Shown here piece after piece: positions 9,229-18,188 of a stretch of DNA of 64,000 bases (position 1 is the first letter of the stretch; every line of letters begins with the position of its first letter). The notes under the pieces were generated by a model. The model was not told the origin of the DNA and ran no database searches. It was given only the letters and a program-made list of their open reading frames with translations. The DNA is from Pseudonocardia parietis (GTDB lineage Bacteria > Actinomycetota > Actinomycetes > Mycobacteriales > Pseudonocardiaceae): positions 744,001 through 808,000 of the forward strand of contig NZ_JAGINU010000001.1 of the NCBI RefSeq assembly GCF_017876315.1, in the 5' to 3' direction. The translations under genes were made by a program, and so were the position numbers.

Positions 9229-11631
9229 GTGAGGTTCCCCCGGCGCCTGCTCCGCCCGATCGGTGTGCTCGCGGGCCTGTGCGTCCTGCTCGGTGTGATC
9301 ACGGCGGGGATGGTGTTCCCGTTGGCCGGTGGGCTCGGGATCCTGTCGAACGAGGCGGGTGACAGCGTCACGTCCAGCTCGGTGGACCTGGTGAACAACC
9401 CGGCCCCGCTGACGACGACGCTCACCGACAGCGAGGGGAGCCCGATCGCGTACCTCTTCGACCAGAACCGCACCGAGGTCCCCAGCGACCAGATCTCGCC
9501 GACGATGAAGGCGGCGATCCTGGCGATCGAGGACCGCCGGTTCTACGAGCACCAGGGCGTCGACTGGCAGGGCACGCTGCGTGCGGTCGTCGCGAACTCG
9601 ACGTCCGGCGACGTCGTGCAGGGTGCGTCGACCCTGACCCAGCAGTACGTCAAGAACTACATGCTCTACGTCGACGCCCAGACCGAGGCCGAGCGGCTCA
9701 AGGCGACCGAGCAGACGGCGGCGCGCAAGCTGAAGGAGGCGCGGATCGCCCTGCAGCTGGAGCGCCAGCTGTCCAAGGACGAGATCCTCAACCGCTACCT
9801 CAACATCGTCTTCCTGGGCAACGGCAGCTACGGCGTCGCGGCGGCCTCCCGGACCTACTTCAACACCACGCCGGACAAGCTGACCGTGCCGCAGGCCGCG
9901 TTGCTGGCCGGCATGGTCCGCTCGACGACCCAGTTCGACCCGGTGCAGAACCCGGAGACCGCGACCCAGCGGCGCAATCTCGTGATCGAGCAGATGCGCC
10001 AGCAGGGCATGATCGACGACGCCCAGGCCCGCCAGGCGACGGCCGCGCCGCTCGGCATCGCGGACCCGCTGGTCCGGATTCCGAACGGCTGCATCGGAGC
10101 CGGTGACACCGGCTTCTTCTGCAAGTACGTCGTCCAGTACCTCACCGAGGCGGGCTTCTCCGAGGAACAGATCAACCGCGGTGGCTACACCATCCGGACG
10201 ACCCTGGACCGCCGGGCGATGCAGGAGGTCAAGGCGGCCCTGGACCGCGAGGTCGCCCCGGACAACCCGGACGTCGCCAACGTGATGTCACTGGTGAAGC
10301 CGGGTAAGGACGAGCACCGCGTGCTGGCGATGGGGTCGAGCCGGACGTTCGGCCTCGACGCCGACGCCCACGAGACCAGCTACGGCCTGCCCTACCAGCC
10401 GGTGAACCTGGGCGCCGGGTCGACGTACAAGATGTTCACCGCGGCCACCGCGCTGGAGAAGGGCCTGGGCATCAACTACTCGATGCAGGTGCCTCCCTCG
10501 GGCTACGCCTCACCGATCTACGTCGACGGCAGCGGCCGCCCGATCCCGGTCGCCAACGCCAGCGAGGGCCTGCCGCCACGGATGAGCATGACCGACGCGC
10601 TGGCGCAGTCGCCGAACACCGCGTTCATCAAGCTCGAGGAGTTCACCGGGGTCCCGGACGTCGTCGACATGGCGGTCCGGCTCGGGCTGAAGTCGCTGGC
10701 CACGACGCCGTTCGTGGATCCGGGCAGCGGCGAGCGCACCGACCGCTCGATCGCCGAGGTGATCAAGGAGCAGGAGCTGGCGTCGTTCACCCTCGGTGTG
10801 ACGCCGACCAGTGTGCTGGAGCTGGCCAACGTCGGTGCCACGCTGTTCTCCGAGGGCCGCTGGTGCCCGCCCACACCGATCGACTCGATCACCGACGCGA
10901 ACGGCGAGATCGTGCCGATCACCGAGGAACCGTGCCAGCAGGCGGTCGATCCCGGCCTGGCGAACACCCTGGTGACCGGGATGAGCCAGGACGACATCTC
11001 CGGGACGTCCGCGGCCGCGGCCCGGGCGGCCGGCTGGTCCCGGCCGATGGCGGGCAAGACCGGCACGACCCAGCAGAACAAGTCGGCGGCGTTCGTCGGG
11101 GCGATCCCGGAGATGTCCGGTGCGGTCATCACCTTCGACAACTCGAACTCCCCGCGCCCGCTGTGCGACGGCGGCAACGGTCCCTTCGCCTGCGGCGAGG
11201 GCAACATCTTCGGCGGGAAGACACCCGCCCGGACCTGGTACGGAGCGGTGATGCCGCTGGTGGCGGGCACGCCGCCGTCCCCGCTGCCACCGACCGACCC
11301 CCGCTACCTCGACGGTGGCGCGGAGTCCCGGATCCCGGACGTCGTCGGCCGCTCGGCCGCCGACGCCCGCGGTGAGCTCGAGGGAGCCGGCTGGCAGGTG
11401 ACGACTCGGACGGTCGACAACCGGGCCGCCGAGGGGACCGTCATCGGGCAGGAGCCACGCGGCGCGGCGCTGCCGGGCGAGCCGGTGACACTGCAGGTCA
11501 GCAGCGGTACGGTGCCCGCCCCGCCGCCTCCCCCGGGCAGTCCCCCGCCCGACGCCCCGCCGCCCGGTGAGGCGCCGCCGCCCGACGGGGGCGAACCCGG
11601 GGACGGCGGGCCGCCGCCCGACGGCGGCTGA
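9229..11631 (+). CDS. ponA2: Class A penicillin-binding protein with PASTA domain (PonA2-like)
   Basis: An 800-residue bifunctional peptidoglycan synthase. After a short cytoplasmic start and one membrane helix (IGVLAGLCVLLGVITAGMVF), a GT51 glycosyltransferase has AIEDRRFYEHQGVDW (catalytic Glu near 101) and GASTLTQQYVKN. The transpeptidase has STYK with Ser 398, SPN at 461 and KTGTT at 610. A single PASTA domain lies at about 701-765, before a Gly/Pro-rich tail. Start GTG 9229 gives the length of mycobacterial PonA2. The gene is divergent from whiB4, with 159 bp between them. Confidence 0.93.
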   Translation: MRFPRRLLRPIGVLAGLCVLLGVITAGMVFPLAGGLGILSNEAGDSVTSSSVDLVNNPAPLTTTLTDSEGSPIAYLFDQNRTEVPSDQISPTMKAAILAIEDRRFYEHQGVDWQGTLRAVVANSTSGDVVQGASTLTQQYVKNYMLYVDAQTEAERLKATEQTAARKLKEARIALQLERQLSKDEILNRYLNIVFLGNGSYGVAAASRTYFNTTPDKLTVPQAALLAGMVRSTTQFDPVQNPETATQRRNLVIEQMRQQGMIDDAQARQATAAPLGIADPLVRIPNGCIGAGDTGFFCKYVVQYLTEAGFSEEQINRGGYTIRTTLDRRAMQEVKAALDREVAPDNPDVANVMSLVKPGKDEHRVLAMGSSRTFGLDADAHETSYGLPYQPVNLGAGSTYKMFTAATALEKGLGINYSMQVPPSGYASPIYVDGSGRPIPVANASEGLPPRMSMTDALAQSPNTAFIKLEEFTGVPDVVDMAVRLGLKSLATTPFVDPGSGERTDRSIAEVIKEQELASFTLGVTPTSVLELANVGATLFSEGRWCPPTPIDSITDANGEIVPITEEPCQQAVDPGLANTLVTGMSQDDISGTSAAAARAAGWSRPMAGKTGTTQQNKSAAFVGAIPEMSGAVITFDNSNSPRPLCDGGNGPFACGEGNIFGGKTPARTWYGAVMPLVAGTPPSPLPPTDPRYLDGGAESRIPDVVGRSAADARGELEGAGWQVTTRTVDNRAAEGTVIGQEPRGAALPGEPVTLQVSSGTVPAPPPPPGSPPPDAPPPGEAPPPDGGEPGDGGPPPDGG

Positions 11632-11715
11632 CCGGCCGTCACCCGGCCGGGGGCTGTTGCCCGCCATGCCGCTTCGGCAGGGGCATCCGCGCCGGACCCG
11701 GCCTAGCATGCGGGA

Positions 11716-12237
11716 ATGGCCGTGCGGTGGAGGACCAGGCGCACCGCGCCGGCCCCCGCCGACGACGGGCGCTGGGGCGTGGCGCGGCTCGCCGCGCAGC
11801 GTCAGGCGGAGCGCCACGCGCGGGAGGTCCTGGGCGCCCAGCCGCCCCCGGAGGCCACGGCGGCATCCCCTCAGGACACTGCGCCGTCCCCGGAGGCCAC
11901 CGCGCCGTCTCCCGAGGACACGGCACCGCCCGCCGAGGACTCGGTCCCCGGTCCGCGGACCCCGGAGACCCCCGCCCCACCGCCGCCCCGGCGGGCCCCG
12001 GCCGGTCCTGTGCGGACACTGCCGTCCCCCCGCCGCCCGCGGACCGCGGGGCAGGGGGTGGAGGGCCCCGTCTACCGCCCGCCCGCGGTGTCCGCGCGGC
12101 CCCGGGTCGAACCCGAACCGGGTCTGATCGGCTTCTCCCGGCTCACCCGCGGCCGCACCGGGGCGCGGGTTTTCACCCTGGTCTTCGTGGGGATCTACCT
12201 GGTGATCCTGGTCCAGACGCTGTCGACCATCGTCTGA
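11716..12237 (+). CDS. Proline-rich tail-anchored hypothetical protein
   Basis: A 173-residue protein. The first 140 residues are disordered and rich in Pro, Ala and Glu (PEATAPSPEDTAPPAED). The last ~25 form one hydrophobic helix (ARVFTLVFVGIYLVILVQTL) ending at the C-terminus, so a tail-anchored membrane protein is likely. It begins 84 bp after ponA2 on the same strand. There is no known domain. Proximity to two Get3-like ATPases, whose eukaryotic relatives insert tail-anchored proteins, is suggestive but no more. Confidence 0.6.
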   Translation: MAVRWRTRRTAPAPADDGRWGVARLAAQRQAERHAREVLGAQPPPEATAASPQDTAPSPEATAPSPEDTAPPAEDSVPGPRTPETPAPPPPRRAPAGPVRTLPSPRRPRTAGQGVEGPVYRPPAVSARPRVEPEPGLIGFSRLTRGRTGARVFTLVFVGIYLVILVQTLSTIV

Positions 12238-12342
12238 CCACCGGAACGGATCCGTCGGGCCCCCCGACTACCCTGACGGCACGGCGGGCCCGGTCCGTGC
12301 AGGACCGTCCGGTACAGCGGGTCAGGAAGGGGAGCAGCGATC

Positions 12343-14346
12343 GTGTCACCGCAGCCCACCCCGGCCTCGACCGCGCACCGCGTGTCGTCGGTGCTGGCGA
12401 TCCCCGCGTTCCGCCGGCTCTGGTCGGTGACCGCGCTCACCTCCACCGGTGAGTGGATGTCGTTGCTGGCCCTCACCTCGCTGGCGACCCACCTGACCGC
12501 CGAAGCCGGCTACACCGCGCAGAGCTTCGCGCTCGGCGGGGTCGTCGCGACCAAGCTGATCCCGTCCCTGCTGCTCGGGCCGCTCGCCGGGGTGCTCGCC
12601 GACCGCTTCGACCGGCGCAAGGTGATGGTCACCTGCGACCTGCTGAAGTTCGGGTTGCTGGCGACGGTCCCGTTCGCCGGGTCCCTGTGGTGGCTGCTGC
12701 TGGTCACCCTGCTGATCGAGCTGTGCACGATGTTCTGGATCCCCGCGAAGGACGCCGCGGTCCCCAACCTGCTGCGCCGCCCGGACCAGATGGAGGCCGC
12801 CGCGCAGCTGAGCCTGATCGTCACCTACGGCGTTGCGGTGGCCGGTGGTGCGGGGCTGTTCGCGCTGGTCACCAAGCTCGCCCCGCTGGTCGGCGACGGC
12901 GACCCGGTCGCCGCGGTCAACATGGCGCTGTTCCTGAACTCGTTCGTCTTCCTCGTCTCCGCGCTCGTCGTGCTCCTCCGGATCCCGGAGATCTCCGGGC
13001 GGCCCGCGACGGCGGACCGGCGGCAGGCCCCGCCCTCGATGATGTTCCTGCTCCGCGACGGCTTCCGCTTCGTGATCGACACGCCGCTGGTCCGGGGCCT
13101 GGTCATCGGGATCATCGGCGCCTTCACCGCGGGTGGCGCGGTGATCGCCACCGCGAAGCTCTACGCGGCGAGCCTGGGCGGCGGCGATGCCGCGTACTCG
13201 GTGTTGTTCGTGTCGGTGTTCGGCGGGCTCGCGATCGGCATGGGAATCGGGCCACGGCTGGCGCAGCGGCTGCCGCACAACCGGCTGTTCGGCACGGCGA
13301 TCGTCGCGGCCGGGTTGTCGCTGGTCGTCGTCGCCGTGGCGGTGCACCTGTTCATGGCGATCGCCGCGGTCATGCTCGTCGGCGCGTTCGCCGGAATCGC
13401 CTTCCTCACCGGCCTCACGATCATCGGGACCCAGGTCGCCGACGGGATCCGGGGCCGGATCAACGCGTTCGTCCAGTCACTGGTGCGGCTGGTGCTGCTC
13501 GGGTCGATGGCACTGGTGCCGGTCGTCGTCGGTGTCGTCGCCACCCGGACGGTCACGATCGGTGATGCCTCGTTCGTCGTCGACGGCACCCGGTTCGTGC
13601 TGGCCGGCGGCGGGGTCGTGGCCGCGGTCGTGGGCACGATCGCCTACCGGCAGATGACCGAGCGACGGTTGGAGCCGCTGGTCAAGGAACTGGTCACCGC
13701 TCTGCGGTCCGGGCAGCGGCGGACCGGGTCAGGCGTGCTGGTCGCCGTCGAGGGCGCGTCGCCTGAGCTGACGGTCGTCCAGGCGCACCGGCTCGCGGCG
13801 ACCCTGCGTGAGCGCGGACACCGGGTGGTCGACCCGGGCACCGGTGAGCAGGACGCGGCCCGCTGGGCCGCCGCGACCCGTGAGGCCGACCTCGCGGGGC
13901 TGCGCGCGAAGGCACTCGCCGCCGCGGCCGTCCGGGCCGACCTGGTGGAGCGGGTGGTGCGCCCGGCGCTGGACGGCGGCGCCGTCGTCGTCGTGGACCG
14001 GTTCATGGCCAGCCCGCTCGCCCGGTTCGGTGCCGCCGCCGAACAGATCGGCAGCGGTCCGGACGACGGCGAGCTCGAGCACCTCGCCCGCTGGGCCACC
14101 GGCGGACTGCGGCCGGACCTGTCCGTGCTGCTGGACCGCGTGTCCGACGCCCGGCCCGAGCCCGGCGTGGCAGGCGTCGAGCACGCCCGGGTGCAGAAGC
14201 TGCTGGCTCGGACGGTCTCCGCTCAGGAGCCGCAGCGCAGCGTCGTCGTGGACGCCGACGGCACCGAGGACGAGATCGCCGCCCGGGTGCTCGAGAGCGT
14301 GCTCCCGCTGCTGCCACCGGCCGGGATCAGGGAGGGGGCCTCATGA
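12343..14346 (+). CDS. MFS transporter fused to degenerate thymidylate-kinase-like domain
   Basis: A 667-residue fusion. Residues 1 to about 440 form a 12-helix major facilitator unit (GPLAGVLADRFDRRKVMV is the loop 2-3 motif). From 463 a thymidylate-kinase-like domain begins (SGVLVAVEGASPELTV), and VVVDRFMASPLA matches the DR[YF] motif. The Walker A loop expected after VAVEG is missing: no GxxGKS/T, so ATP binding is doubtful. Such fusions, next to holB, are known in actinobacteria and are often annotated dTMP kinase. It overlaps holB by four bases (ATGA). Start GTG 12343 follows AAGGGGAG. Confidence 0.8.
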   Translation: MSPQPTPASTAHRVSSVLAIPAFRRLWSVTALTSTGEWMSLLALTSLATHLTAEAGYTAQSFALGGVVATKLIPSLLLGPLAGVLADRFDRRKVMVTCDLLKFGLLATVPFAGSLWWLLLVTLLIELCTMFWIPAKDAAVPNLLRRPDQMEAAAQLSLIVTYGVAVAGGAGLFALVTKLAPLVGDGDPVAAVNMALFLNSFVFLVSALVVLLRIPEISGRPATADRRQAPPSMMFLLRDGFRFVIDTPLVRGLVIGIIGAFTAGGAVIATAKLYAASLGGGDAAYSVLFVSVFGGLAIGMGIGPRLAQRLPHNRLFGTAIVAAGLSLVVVAVAVHLFMAIAAVMLVGAFAGIAFLTGLTIIGTQVADGIRGRINAFVQSLVRLVLLGSMALVPVVVGVVATRTVTIGDASFVVDGTRFVLAGGGVVAAVVGTIAYRQMTERRLEPLVKELVTALRSGQRRTGSGVLVAVEGASPELTVVQAHRLAATLRERGHRVVDPGTGEQDAARWAAATREADLAGLRAKALAAAAVRADLVERVVRPALDGGAVVVVDRFMASPLARFGAAAEQIGSGPDDGELEHLARWATGGLRPDLSVLLDRVSDARPEPGVAGVEHARVQKLLARTVSAQEPQRSVVVDADGTEDEIAARVLESVLPLLPPAGIREGAS

Positions 14347-15494
14347 GTGTCTGGGCCGACGTCGTCGGGCAGCCGGCCGCGGTCGCCGAGCTGGGTGGTG
14401 CGGCGGTCGACCCGTCCGCGATGACCCACGCCTGGCTGTTCACCGGGCCCCCCGGTTCCGGCCGTTCGAACGCGGCGCGGGCGTTCGCCGCCGCGCTGCA
14501 GTGCCGCTACGGCGGCTGCGGCGAGTGCGCCGCCTGCCGGACCACCCTCGCCGGCACCCACTCCGACGTCCGGGAGATCAACCCGGAAGGCTTGTCGATC
14601 AAGGTCGACGAGATGCGCGCCCTGGTGCAGATGGCCGCCCGCCGCCCCGCCACCGGGGTCTGGCAGGTCGTGATCATCTCCGACGCCGACCGGCTCACCG
14701 AGGGTGCGTCGAACGCTCTGCTCAAGGCGATCGAGGAGCCGGCACCGGAGACGGTGTGGTTGCTCTGCGCCCCGTCCGACCACCCCGAGGACGTGCCGGT
14801 CACGATCCGCTCGCGCTGCCGCCCGGTCCATCTGCGCAGCCCGTCGCCCGAGTCGGTGGCCGGGGTACTCCGGGACCGTGACGGGATCGATCCGGACCAG
14901 GCGCAGTGGGCGGCGTCGGTGTGCGGCGGGCACGTCGGCCGCGCGCGGCGGCTGGCCCGGGACGCCCAGGCCCGGTCCAGGCGCGAGGAGATCCTGGCGG
15001 TTCCGAGGAAGCTGAACCGCATCGGGGACGCGTTCTTCCACGCCGACGTGCTGATCCGCTCGGCCGAGGGTGAGGCGGAGGGCCTGCGGGCCGACCGTGA
15101 CGAGACCGAGCGTGCGGAGCTCTCCGTCGCGATGGGCGCGGGCGGCACCGGCAAGGGCGCCGCCGCGGCCGCCCGGTCGGCGAAGGCCGCCGAGCGCGAC
15201 CTGGAGAAGCGGCAGAAGAGCCGCGCCACCCGGACCCAGCGCGACGCACTCGACCGCGCGCTCGTCGACCTGGCCGGCTTCTACCGGGACGCGATTGTCG
15301 CGGCCTCGGGTGCTCAGGTGCTGCTGACCAACCCGGACCGGGAGCAGGAGATCCGGATGGCGGCCGCCGAGTGGGGGCCGGAGTCGTCGTTGCGCAGGCT
15401 GGAGGCCGTCCTCGCCTGCCGGGACGCCCTCGAGCAGAACGTGAAGCCCCGGATCGCGGTCGAGGCGATGATGACCGCCCTGCACCGTGGCTGA
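14343..15494 (+). CDS. holB: DNA polymerase III subunit delta-prime
   Basis: A 383-residue clamp-loader subunit. The N-terminus has WADVVGQPAAVAEL and GPPGSGRSNAARAFAAALQC, a P-loop in which the usual lysine is arginine, as fits the non-ATP-hydrolysing delta-prime. CxxxxxCxxCxxC (CRYGGCGECAAC) is the zinc site. IISDADRLTEGASNALLKAIEEP and TIRSRCRPVHLR are clamp-loader boxes. It is part of the replisome that loads the beta clamp. Translationally coupled to the MFS fusion. Confidence 0.92.
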   Translation: MSVWADVVGQPAAVAELGGAAVDPSAMTHAWLFTGPPGSGRSNAARAFAAALQCRYGGCGECAACRTTLAGTHSDVREINPEGLSIKVDEMRALVQMAARRPATGVWQVVIISDADRLTEGASNALLKAIEEPAPETVWLLCAPSDHPEDVPVTIRSRCRPVHLRSPSPESVAGVLRDRDGIDPDQAQWAASVCGGHVGRARRLARDAQARSRREEILAVPRKLNRIGDAFFHADVLIRSAEGEAEGLRADRDETERAELSVAMGAGGTGKGAAAAARSAKAAERDLEKRQKSRATRTQRDALDRALVDLAGFYRDAIVAASGAQVLLTNPDREQEIRMAAAEWGPESSLRRLEAVLACRDALEQNVKPRIAVEAMMTALHRG

Positions 15495-15507
15495 CCGGTG
15501 CCGCCGT

Positions 15508-17973
15508 TCAGCCGCTGATCGTCCGGCTCAGCACGATCTGGTCGCTGTCCCAGTCCGCGGCTCCGCGTAGCTCGGGCGGCCGCGGCCGGAACCCCGGCGC
15601 CTCGGCGAGGCCCGGTGTCGGGTCGGAGACGGTGATCGTGACGGGGCTCGGGGCGGGACGGGTCAGCTCGACCCGCATTCCGGCGGCCGGGACGGCCTGC
15701 AACCGGATCTCGTCGACGTCGCGGCCGGACCGGACCGCGGGCCTGCCGGCCGGGGCGACGGTCACCGACGGCAGCGGCCGGTCGCTGCGCAGGATGACCG
15801 TCGGAGCCCCACGCGGGCTCGCGACCTGGAGCACCAACCGCTGCGGTGTCCGCTCGACGATCTCGACCGCCGGCCCGGGCGCCGCGAGCGGTGCGGCCGG
15901 GCCGCTCCGTGCCGCGGGGTCACCGGGCCACATCGGCAGGTCGGCGCCCGCCGGGTCGAGGTAGCCGGCCGTCCAGGTGGCCGGTGCGGTGTCCGTGCTG
16001 ACCCAACGAGCCGCACCGGTGTCGGTGTCCTGCAGGAACGACAGGTGCGACGCCTGTGGCCGGTCCGGGCCCGGCCGGTCCAGCACCAACCCGGTCGCGG
16101 CGAGGACGGCCACGGCGACGGCTGCTCCGGCCGGGACCGGCCACCCGCGCCGGGGTTGGTGCGGCCCGGCCCCGCCCTGCCTCGCTTCGACTTGCCCGGC
16201 TCCGACTTGCCCGGCTTCGACTTGCCCGGCTTCGACTTGCCCGGCTTCGACTTGCCCGGCTTCGACTTGCCCGGCTTCGACTTGCCCGGCTTCGACTTGC
16301 CCGGCTTCGACTTGCCCGGCTTCGACTTGCCCGGCTTCGACTTGCGAGGCCGCTGGGGTCCCCGGCCGGGCAGGCACAGGCACCAGCACGATGGTCAGCA
16401 GCGCCAGGAGGAGGACCTGCGCGGCCACCGGGATGCCGTCGGCGATCCCCGAGAGGGTGAACAGGTCCCAGCCGAGCGGTGCCAGCAGCACGGCGCCCGG
16501 GACCGCACCCAGCGCCGCGACCGCCGTCGCCGCGACCGGCCGGTGGCGCCACAGCAGCGCGGCCGCCAGTCCGAGGCCCGCCCCGGTCGCGGGCAGCGCG
16601 AACAGGAAGGACGCACCCGGAACGGTCCCGGCCGTGACCACACCGAGCAGCGCGACGACCAGCGCAGCCCCTGCGGCGGCACCGGCCCGCCCGGCCCACC
16701 GCCGGGCGACGAGATACCAGAGCGCGGTGACGGTCACCGCCAGTGCCACGGCCGCGAGCTGCACGGCCACGGGCCGGTGCAGGAACGGTCCCGTGTCGGC
16801 GTACGACGGGCGCAGCACGACCAGCAGCTGCCAGAGTCCGGCCGTGGCCGCCACCCCTGCCGCGGCCGTCACCAGGACGCCGGCCGCGGATCCCAGCACC
16901 CGCGGCACGGTCAGGACCTCGCGCCGGCGCCCCAGCAGGACCGCCCCGGCGACGGCGAGCAGACCCAGGCCGGCGACCGGCCACACCAGCCATCCCGGGT
17001 ACACGGCGAGCGCCCCGGCGAACCGGAAGTAGGTGGCGTCGCCCTGCGCGGGGGCGCCGGACACGGCCGGGTCGAGCGGCGCCAGGTCGCGGTCCCCCAG
17101 CACCCGGGCCAGCCCGAGCGCCGCCTCGCCGTGTCCCTGCACGCTCGCCGCGCTCAGGTTCTCCGGTGCGTCGCCGGTGGTGTGGTACTCGACCGGCTCC
17201 TCGATGAAGGCGAAGTTCAGCCCGGGCCGGCCGGCGTCGAGGACGCGTGTGAGGTCGGTGTCGTTCTGGAGCAGCCGGTACGCCTCCACCAGCGACGAGT
17301 CGCCGACCGGGTGCGGCACTGCCTCGGCGAAGGCCCGCACCAGCCCCGCGTTGCCGGGCGAGGTCTGGAACATCAGCGACGGTCCGGAGACACCGCGGGC
17401 CTCGAAGTTCACCACGACCGACGGCCGGGCCCCGAGCTCGTCACGGACCCAGGCCTGCGCGCCGAGCAGGCCGGCCTCCTCGGCGTCGGTGATCAGCACG
17501 ACCAGGTCGTTGCGCAGCGGCGGGCCGGTCTGCAGCGCACGGACCGCCTCGAGGATCGCGGCGACGGACGACATGTCGTCGGCGGCACCGGGACCACCCG
17601 CCACCGAGTCGTAGTGCGCGGCGAGCACGACGGCCCCGGTCGGATCGGTACCGGGCAGCGTCGCGACGACGTTCTCGACCGGCCCCGCGCTCATCCTGCC
17701 GTCATGGCTGTCGGCCCCGGTCGACGAGTGCAGCCGGGTCGACAGGCCCGCCGCCGAGAGCCGGTCGACGAGCTCGTCGCGCACCCGGTCCGCCGCGGGG
17801 CTCCCGGTGGGGCGCGGCTCGCGGGCGAGCTCGCCGACCGTTCGCAGGGCACGGTCGGCGGCGATCTCGCCGGTGGGCGCATCGGCCGGCGCCGGTGCCG
17901 GTGCCCGACCGTCCACCCACGACAGACCGGCCACGAGAACGAGGACCAGGGCCGCCACCCAACGCGTTGCCAT
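15508..17973 (-). CDS. M28-family membrane metallopeptidase
   Basis: An 821-residue protein. A signal-anchor (residues 5-20) precedes an extracytoplasmic M28 zinc peptidase with H120/D122 (AAHYDS), D132-D133 and E165-E166 (DAEEAG), then LNFAFIEEPVEYHTTGD. About seven to nine membrane helices follow between 330 and 540, an 11-unit VEAGQ repeat, one more helix and a soluble C-terminal domain. The layout recalls the eukaryotic ER metallopeptidase Fxna/ERMP1. It probably trims peptides at the cell surface. It is convergent with holB, 13 bp apart. Confidence 0.85.
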   Translation of the reverse strand: MATRWVAALVLVLVAGLSWVDGRAPAPAPADAPTGEIAADRALRTVGELAREPRPTGSPAADRVRDELVDRLSAAGLSTRLHSSTGADSHDGRMSAGPVENVVATLPGTDPTGAVVLAAHYDSVAGGPGAADDMSSVAAILEAVRALQTGPPLRNDLVVLITDAEEAGLLGAQAWVRDELGARPSVVVNFEARGVSGPSLMFQTSPGNAGLVRAFAEAVPHPVGDSSLVEAYRLLQNDTDLTRVLDAGRPGLNFAFIEEPVEYHTTGDAPENLSAASVQGHGEAALGLARVLGDRDLAPLDPAVSGAPAQGDATYFRFAGALAVYPGWLVWPVAGLGLLAVAGAVLLGRRREVLTVPRVLGSAAGVLVTAAAGVAATAGLWQLLVVLRPSYADTGPFLHRPVAVQLAAVALAVTVTALWYLVARRWAGRAGAAAGAALVVALLGVVTAGTVPGASFLFALPATGAGLGLAAALLWRHRPVAATAVAALGAVPGAVLLAPLGWDLFTLSGIADGIPVAAQVLLLALLTIVLVPVPARPGTPAASQVEAGQVEAGQVEAGQVEAGQVEAGQVEAGQVEAGQVEAGQVEAGQVGAGQVEARQGGAGPHQPRRGWPVPAGAAVAVAVLAATGLVLDRPGPDRPQASHLSFLQDTDTGAARWVSTDTAPATWTAGYLDPAGADLPMWPGDPAARSGPAAPLAAPGPAVEIVERTPQRLVLQVASPRGAPTVILRSDRPLPSVTVAPAGRPAVRSGRDVDEIRLQAVPAAGMRVELTRPAPSPVTITVSDPTPGLAEAPGFRPRPPELRGAADWDSDQIVLSRTISG
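16186..16350. repeat. 15-bp tandem repeat, eleven units, in the M28 peptidase gene
   Basis: Eleven units of TTCGACTTGCCCGGC (reverse: GCCGGGCAAGTCGAA), nearly identical, coding VEAGQ pentapeptides at residues ~541-595 of the peptidase, between its membrane helices and the C-terminal domain. Near-identity of units at the DNA level suggests recent expansion. Confidence 0.95.
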
Positions 17974-18097
17974 GGCGGCGATGCTGCCCGTGCGCGGTGA
18001 CTGCCGCGTCCGACTTTCGGACGGTCATCGGGCTCGTTCGTGGCGAGGGGTGCCGGAGGCTCGGCACGGAGCGGTCGCTACACTTGGCACGCACCAC

Positions 18098-18174
18098 GCC
18101 GCCTTAGCTCAGTCGGTTAGAGCGACGCACTCGTAATGCGTAGGTCGGGAGTTCGACTCTCCCAGGCGGCTCCA
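18098..18174 (+). tRNA. tRNA-Thr(CGT)
   Basis: A full cloverleaf: acceptor GCCGCCT (18098-18104) pairs with AGGCGGC (18164-18170). The anticodon stem is ACGCA/TGCGT with loop CTCGTAA, anticodon CGT at 18132-18134, reading ACG threonine codons. The T arm is GGGAG-TTCGACT-CTCCC. The CCA end is encoded. A TACACT hexamer at 18079-18084 is a plausible -10 box. The 3' part is the integration site of the element that follows. Confidence 0.97.
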
Positions 18175-18175
18175 C
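18126..18175. other. attL: tRNA-internal copy of a 50-bp attachment repeat
   Basis: The 50 bases from the anticodon stem to one base past CCA recur without mismatch at 39637-39686. Integration restored the tRNA gene here, so this copy keeps the gene complete while the right copy is only its 3' part. Confidence 0.93.
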
Positions 18176-18188
18176 GAAGAGGGGCAGG

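Noticed and set aside
12346..13347. Minus-strand 333-codon frame inside the MFS gene
   Set aside because: Rich in Arg/Gly/Asp/Gln without motifs and antisense to clear membrane-helix coding sequence.
16186..16350. CRISPR array
   Set aside because: The units are contiguous 15-mers without spacers and lie in frame inside a peptidase gene. No cas gene is present in the window.
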